From positions 65,151,501 through 65,215,500 of the forward strand of contig CM027381.1 in the NCBI GenBank assembly GCA_015680905.1: a DNA stretch of 64,000 nt, in the 5' to 3' direction. A program made the translations under genes and the position numbers. Each line of letters starts with the position of its first letter. Position 1 is the stretch's first letter. This stretch comes from Coptis chinensis. Its lineage: Eukaryota; Streptophyta; Magnoliopsida; Ranunculales; Ranunculaceae. The notes under the pieces are model-generated. The model saw only the letters and a list, made by a program, of their open reading frames with translations. It made no database searches and was not told the origin of the DNA. Shown piece by piece: positions 61,925-64,000 of this stretch.

Positions 61925-62135
61925 GAGCGCGCCTCGTCCTCTGGTCTGCTTACTCTCGAGCGCACCCCGCCCTCAAGTACTTGGAAGTCAACCAAGACAA
62001 GAGCGCGACCCACGCCCATCTTAGGCAAATTCCAAACGCGCCCCACGCCCAACTGCCTGGAAGTCAAGCAAGACAGGAGCGCGACCCGCGCACTTCCACA
62101 GCCATTCAAGAGCGCGACCCGCGCCTTGGCCTTTG
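61925..62135 (+). repeat. GC-rich repeat in the ORF Y leader of the outer element
   Basis: Units of CTTGGAAGTCAACCAAGACA with AGAGCGCGACCC and AGGCAAATTCCAAACGCGCC, two to three copies. Related in order and wording to the array in the gag leader at 48,690-48,870 of the same element. Confidence 0.8.
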
Positions 62136-62210
62136 CAGTCAGTTTCACTTCTGATTTTTTGTGGATTTTTCCGAGGTTGTTTCCAGTAGTCGTAGAGTGT
62201 ATTTGTTGAA

Positions 62211-63124
62211 ATGAACTCTCCTACACTCATACCGGAGCAGTCTTTTGAAGATTTGTTCCGAAGCGACACCTATGGAGGATGGTTCCACGATAAAATCGTG
62301 CAGTCAAGATGGCAGCATCTACCGGTAAGTCCTAATGACTCGTATTCACCTCAACTTACTGAATATTTCTATAATAATTCAAAGTTCTTTTGTCAACCAG
62401 ATGGATAACAATGTTCTCTATCGTAGTTAATGATACGATAATGGATTTCAACAAGTTTTTTGTTGCTTTTGTTGTGGGAATGTCCATGCCTGTTCCTACA
62501 AACTCATGGGGATATCTAACTAATAATGCATACCTTTATAACTATGAGTACTTTCATGAGACTTATGGGGGAGGAGTTTTTCGTGTAATGGACCGAGGGC
62601 AGTATAACATAGCCCTTGGTAGCCTGTCCCTGAACGTAGGCCTTACCATGTTCTTCATTATGATGAATATTTTAGGGGATTGGCAGTTTACTTATGCAAA
62701 TAATACCATTGGTTGCATTTTCCTTGCTTTAGCTGAGGGACGTTTCCTATATGACATTCCCAAGGTTTTAGTGTCTAGTCTAGCTAGAGGCCATAGTATG
62801 AGGCATAAGTACCTTCTTATGCCTGTTTTGGTTTGTCGTATCATGTGCTATTTTTTCCCTGATTTCTATGCCCGCTACATGGATTGGGTTGGGGTTGAAA
62901 TTATGAGACCCACCAATTGCGTTGTTCGTTCATTTCATGTTATGACTTGGCCGGGATGGAAGGTACAACCTCAATGGGTTGCTCCTTACACCCAATCAGA
63001 TTGAGTAACACTTAACAAGTTAGCGCGGGTTGATGATACATGGAGAAAGGCTTGGCAAGTTATCATGGCGAGGCAGGACGCAAAAGAACCTCGCTTTTAT
63101 GTAGAAGAGGATGATGATGCCTAA
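62211..63124 (+). pseudogene. ORF Y of the outer element, best-kept copy (fossil)
   Basis: MNSPTLIPEQSFEDLFRSDT, then YSPQLTEYFYNNSKFF, KFFVAFVVGMSMPVP, GQYNIALGSLSLNVGLTMFF, FLALAEGRFLYDIPKVLVSS, MRHKYLLMPVLVCRIMCYFF and an acidic end (EEDDDA). No signal peptide or clear catalytic motif. Same length as the other copies. Looks close to whole with about two breaks. Confidence 0.7.
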
Positions 63125-64000
63125 ATGCTGGATATGAGGTAAGTTTTTATTTTTGTTCGTGTCTGTTTATGTCCCAAGCAATTTGATCTTTGTTTTCCCC
63201 ATAACGGGTGGAACTCATATAGAGTTGCGTTTGTTTTTATTTACCTATATTATTATGTTTTAACTTTGTGTTGCAGATGTTCCAAAATTTCACGCGTTTC
63301 CATGGTATTTTTCCTACCCTTCGTATTTCTATACTTTGAGGACAAAACATGCTTTTGTTTGGGGGTGGCAAAGAAACACGTGTAATTTAAGACACCTGTT
63401 AGGGTATAGATATGTACAATATGCACTTGTTTTCTAGTAAAAAAATTCAAAAAAATTAAAAATATAAATAAAAAGTTTATGCTATACACTTAGGAATACT
63501 GGTATTGTTTCTTTTTCTATAATGATAATATTCTAGAAGTTTCGCGTTAACTTTTGCATTAGAATAGTTTTTATAAACTTAGGTAATATGTAGGTAATAA
63601 TTTTTGCATATTTCTATAAATATATATTACATGAGTATCTATGATTGTTGGACAGTAAGTTTCTGAAATCTAGGCTAGTATACTTATTCTATAAATCCTG
63701 TGAGAATATAGCTTAAAGCCTTATATGAGTGATATATTTGAGAAATGACACAAGGGAGAAGTAAATTCCGAATAGAGAAATCACAAGTCCACTTGCTTGA
63801 TCACTATACCATATCCTAAGTGAGAATTTAGGCCCTCTTTGGATTGATATAGCCAGAAATTCAAACTTTATGAAATTATTTTCCGCTAGTCGCCCCTCTG
63901 AGCCTTTCTTTAGCCTTTCATAAACCGCAAATCTTTTACCCTTTTACAAAACAAAATAAAAATAAAAATTAGCCTACCCATTTTTTAATGAGTATGAGAA
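63125..64000 (+). other. Start of the 3' noncoding region of the outer element
   Basis: Follows 57,890-58,740 of the inner element closely, including TTGAGGACAAAACATGC with TTTGTTTGGGGGTGG (63,337-63,369). The window ends before the polypurine tract and 3' LTR. Confidence 0.75.

Larger units (their letters stand above)
46907..64000 (+). mobile_element. Outer Athila-like LTR retrotransposon, continues past the window
   Basis: Fossil of the same family as 1,542-13,957. Parts: 5' LTR (46,907-48,247), a leader with a triplicated LTR end and primer site (to about 48,620), a GC-rich repeat (48,690-48,870), gag (from 49,179), protease-like region (51,060-51,480), a short ORF (51,507-52,178), ORF X (53,238-54,288 with its end at 61,229-61,292), ORF Y (62,211-63,124) and 3' noncoding sequence to the window edge. 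The 3' LTR lies outside. The inner element at 54,289-61,228 splits ORF X. No reverse transcriptase or integrase seen. Its coding parts are better kept than in the first copy, with several breaks. Confidence 0.88.

Overview
The window is nuclear DNA of a flowering plant. Evidence: a plant RuvB-like 2 gene with one GT-AG intron, plant mobile domain (PMD) gene remains, and stacked Athila, Tat, Ty1/copia, CACTA, Mutator-like and hAT elements. It is probably a eudicot; a closer placement cannot be supported. Most of the 64 kb is transposon sequence. The one clearly intact host gene is RVB2 at 33,094-36,697 (+).

Layout. 1-15.3 kb: a decayed minus-strand PMD-type gene (about 15.07 to 14.00 kb, probably resuming at 345 to 1). 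A 12.4-kb Athila-like LTR element (1,542-13,957, perfect AAAAT target duplication) sits in its intron. 15.3-18.4 kb: a Ty1/copia remnant on the minus strand, itself hit by a solo-LTR-like sequence and a hAT MITE. 18.4-30.2 kb: a Ty3/gypsy (Tat-like) remnant. Its LTR was entered by a foldback Mutator-like element, which was entered in turn by a 3.6-kb CACTA element. The CACTA carries exon 1 of a 6-phosphogluconolactonase gene followed by six spliceable exons of an importin-5-type karyopherin gene. The Tat leader is split by a fairly young, nearly whole 5.4-kb copia element (23,357-28,789). 30.3-32.4 kb: a second PMD-type pseudogene (-). 33.1-36.7 kb: RVB2. 37.5-41.5 kb: a second non-autonomous CACTA. 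41.5-46.9 kb: pieces of at least three copia elements, with a solo Athila-type LTR that has a perfect TGCAC target duplication. 46.9-64.0 kb: another Athila-like element running off the window, with a third copy (54,289-61,228) inserted in one of its ORFs.

The three Athila-like copies are the most unusual content. Where both ends are visible they have Athila-type LTRs, a tRNA-Asp-like primer site and a polypurine tract. Two keep gag and protease-like remains. None shows reverse transcriptase, RNase H or integrase. In that place they carry two separate ORFs (called X and Y here) that resemble each other and the plant 'Transposase_32'-type domain of Athila 3' ORFs. Polypurine-tract-like G-runs follow each ORF module. 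ORF Y has its own upstream TATA-like box in all three copies. In two copies the leaders of gag and of ORF Y share a repeat. This suggests a non-autonomous family built from repeated modules and moved by enzymes supplied in trans. All assignments are by eye from sequence; nothing was searched or computed.
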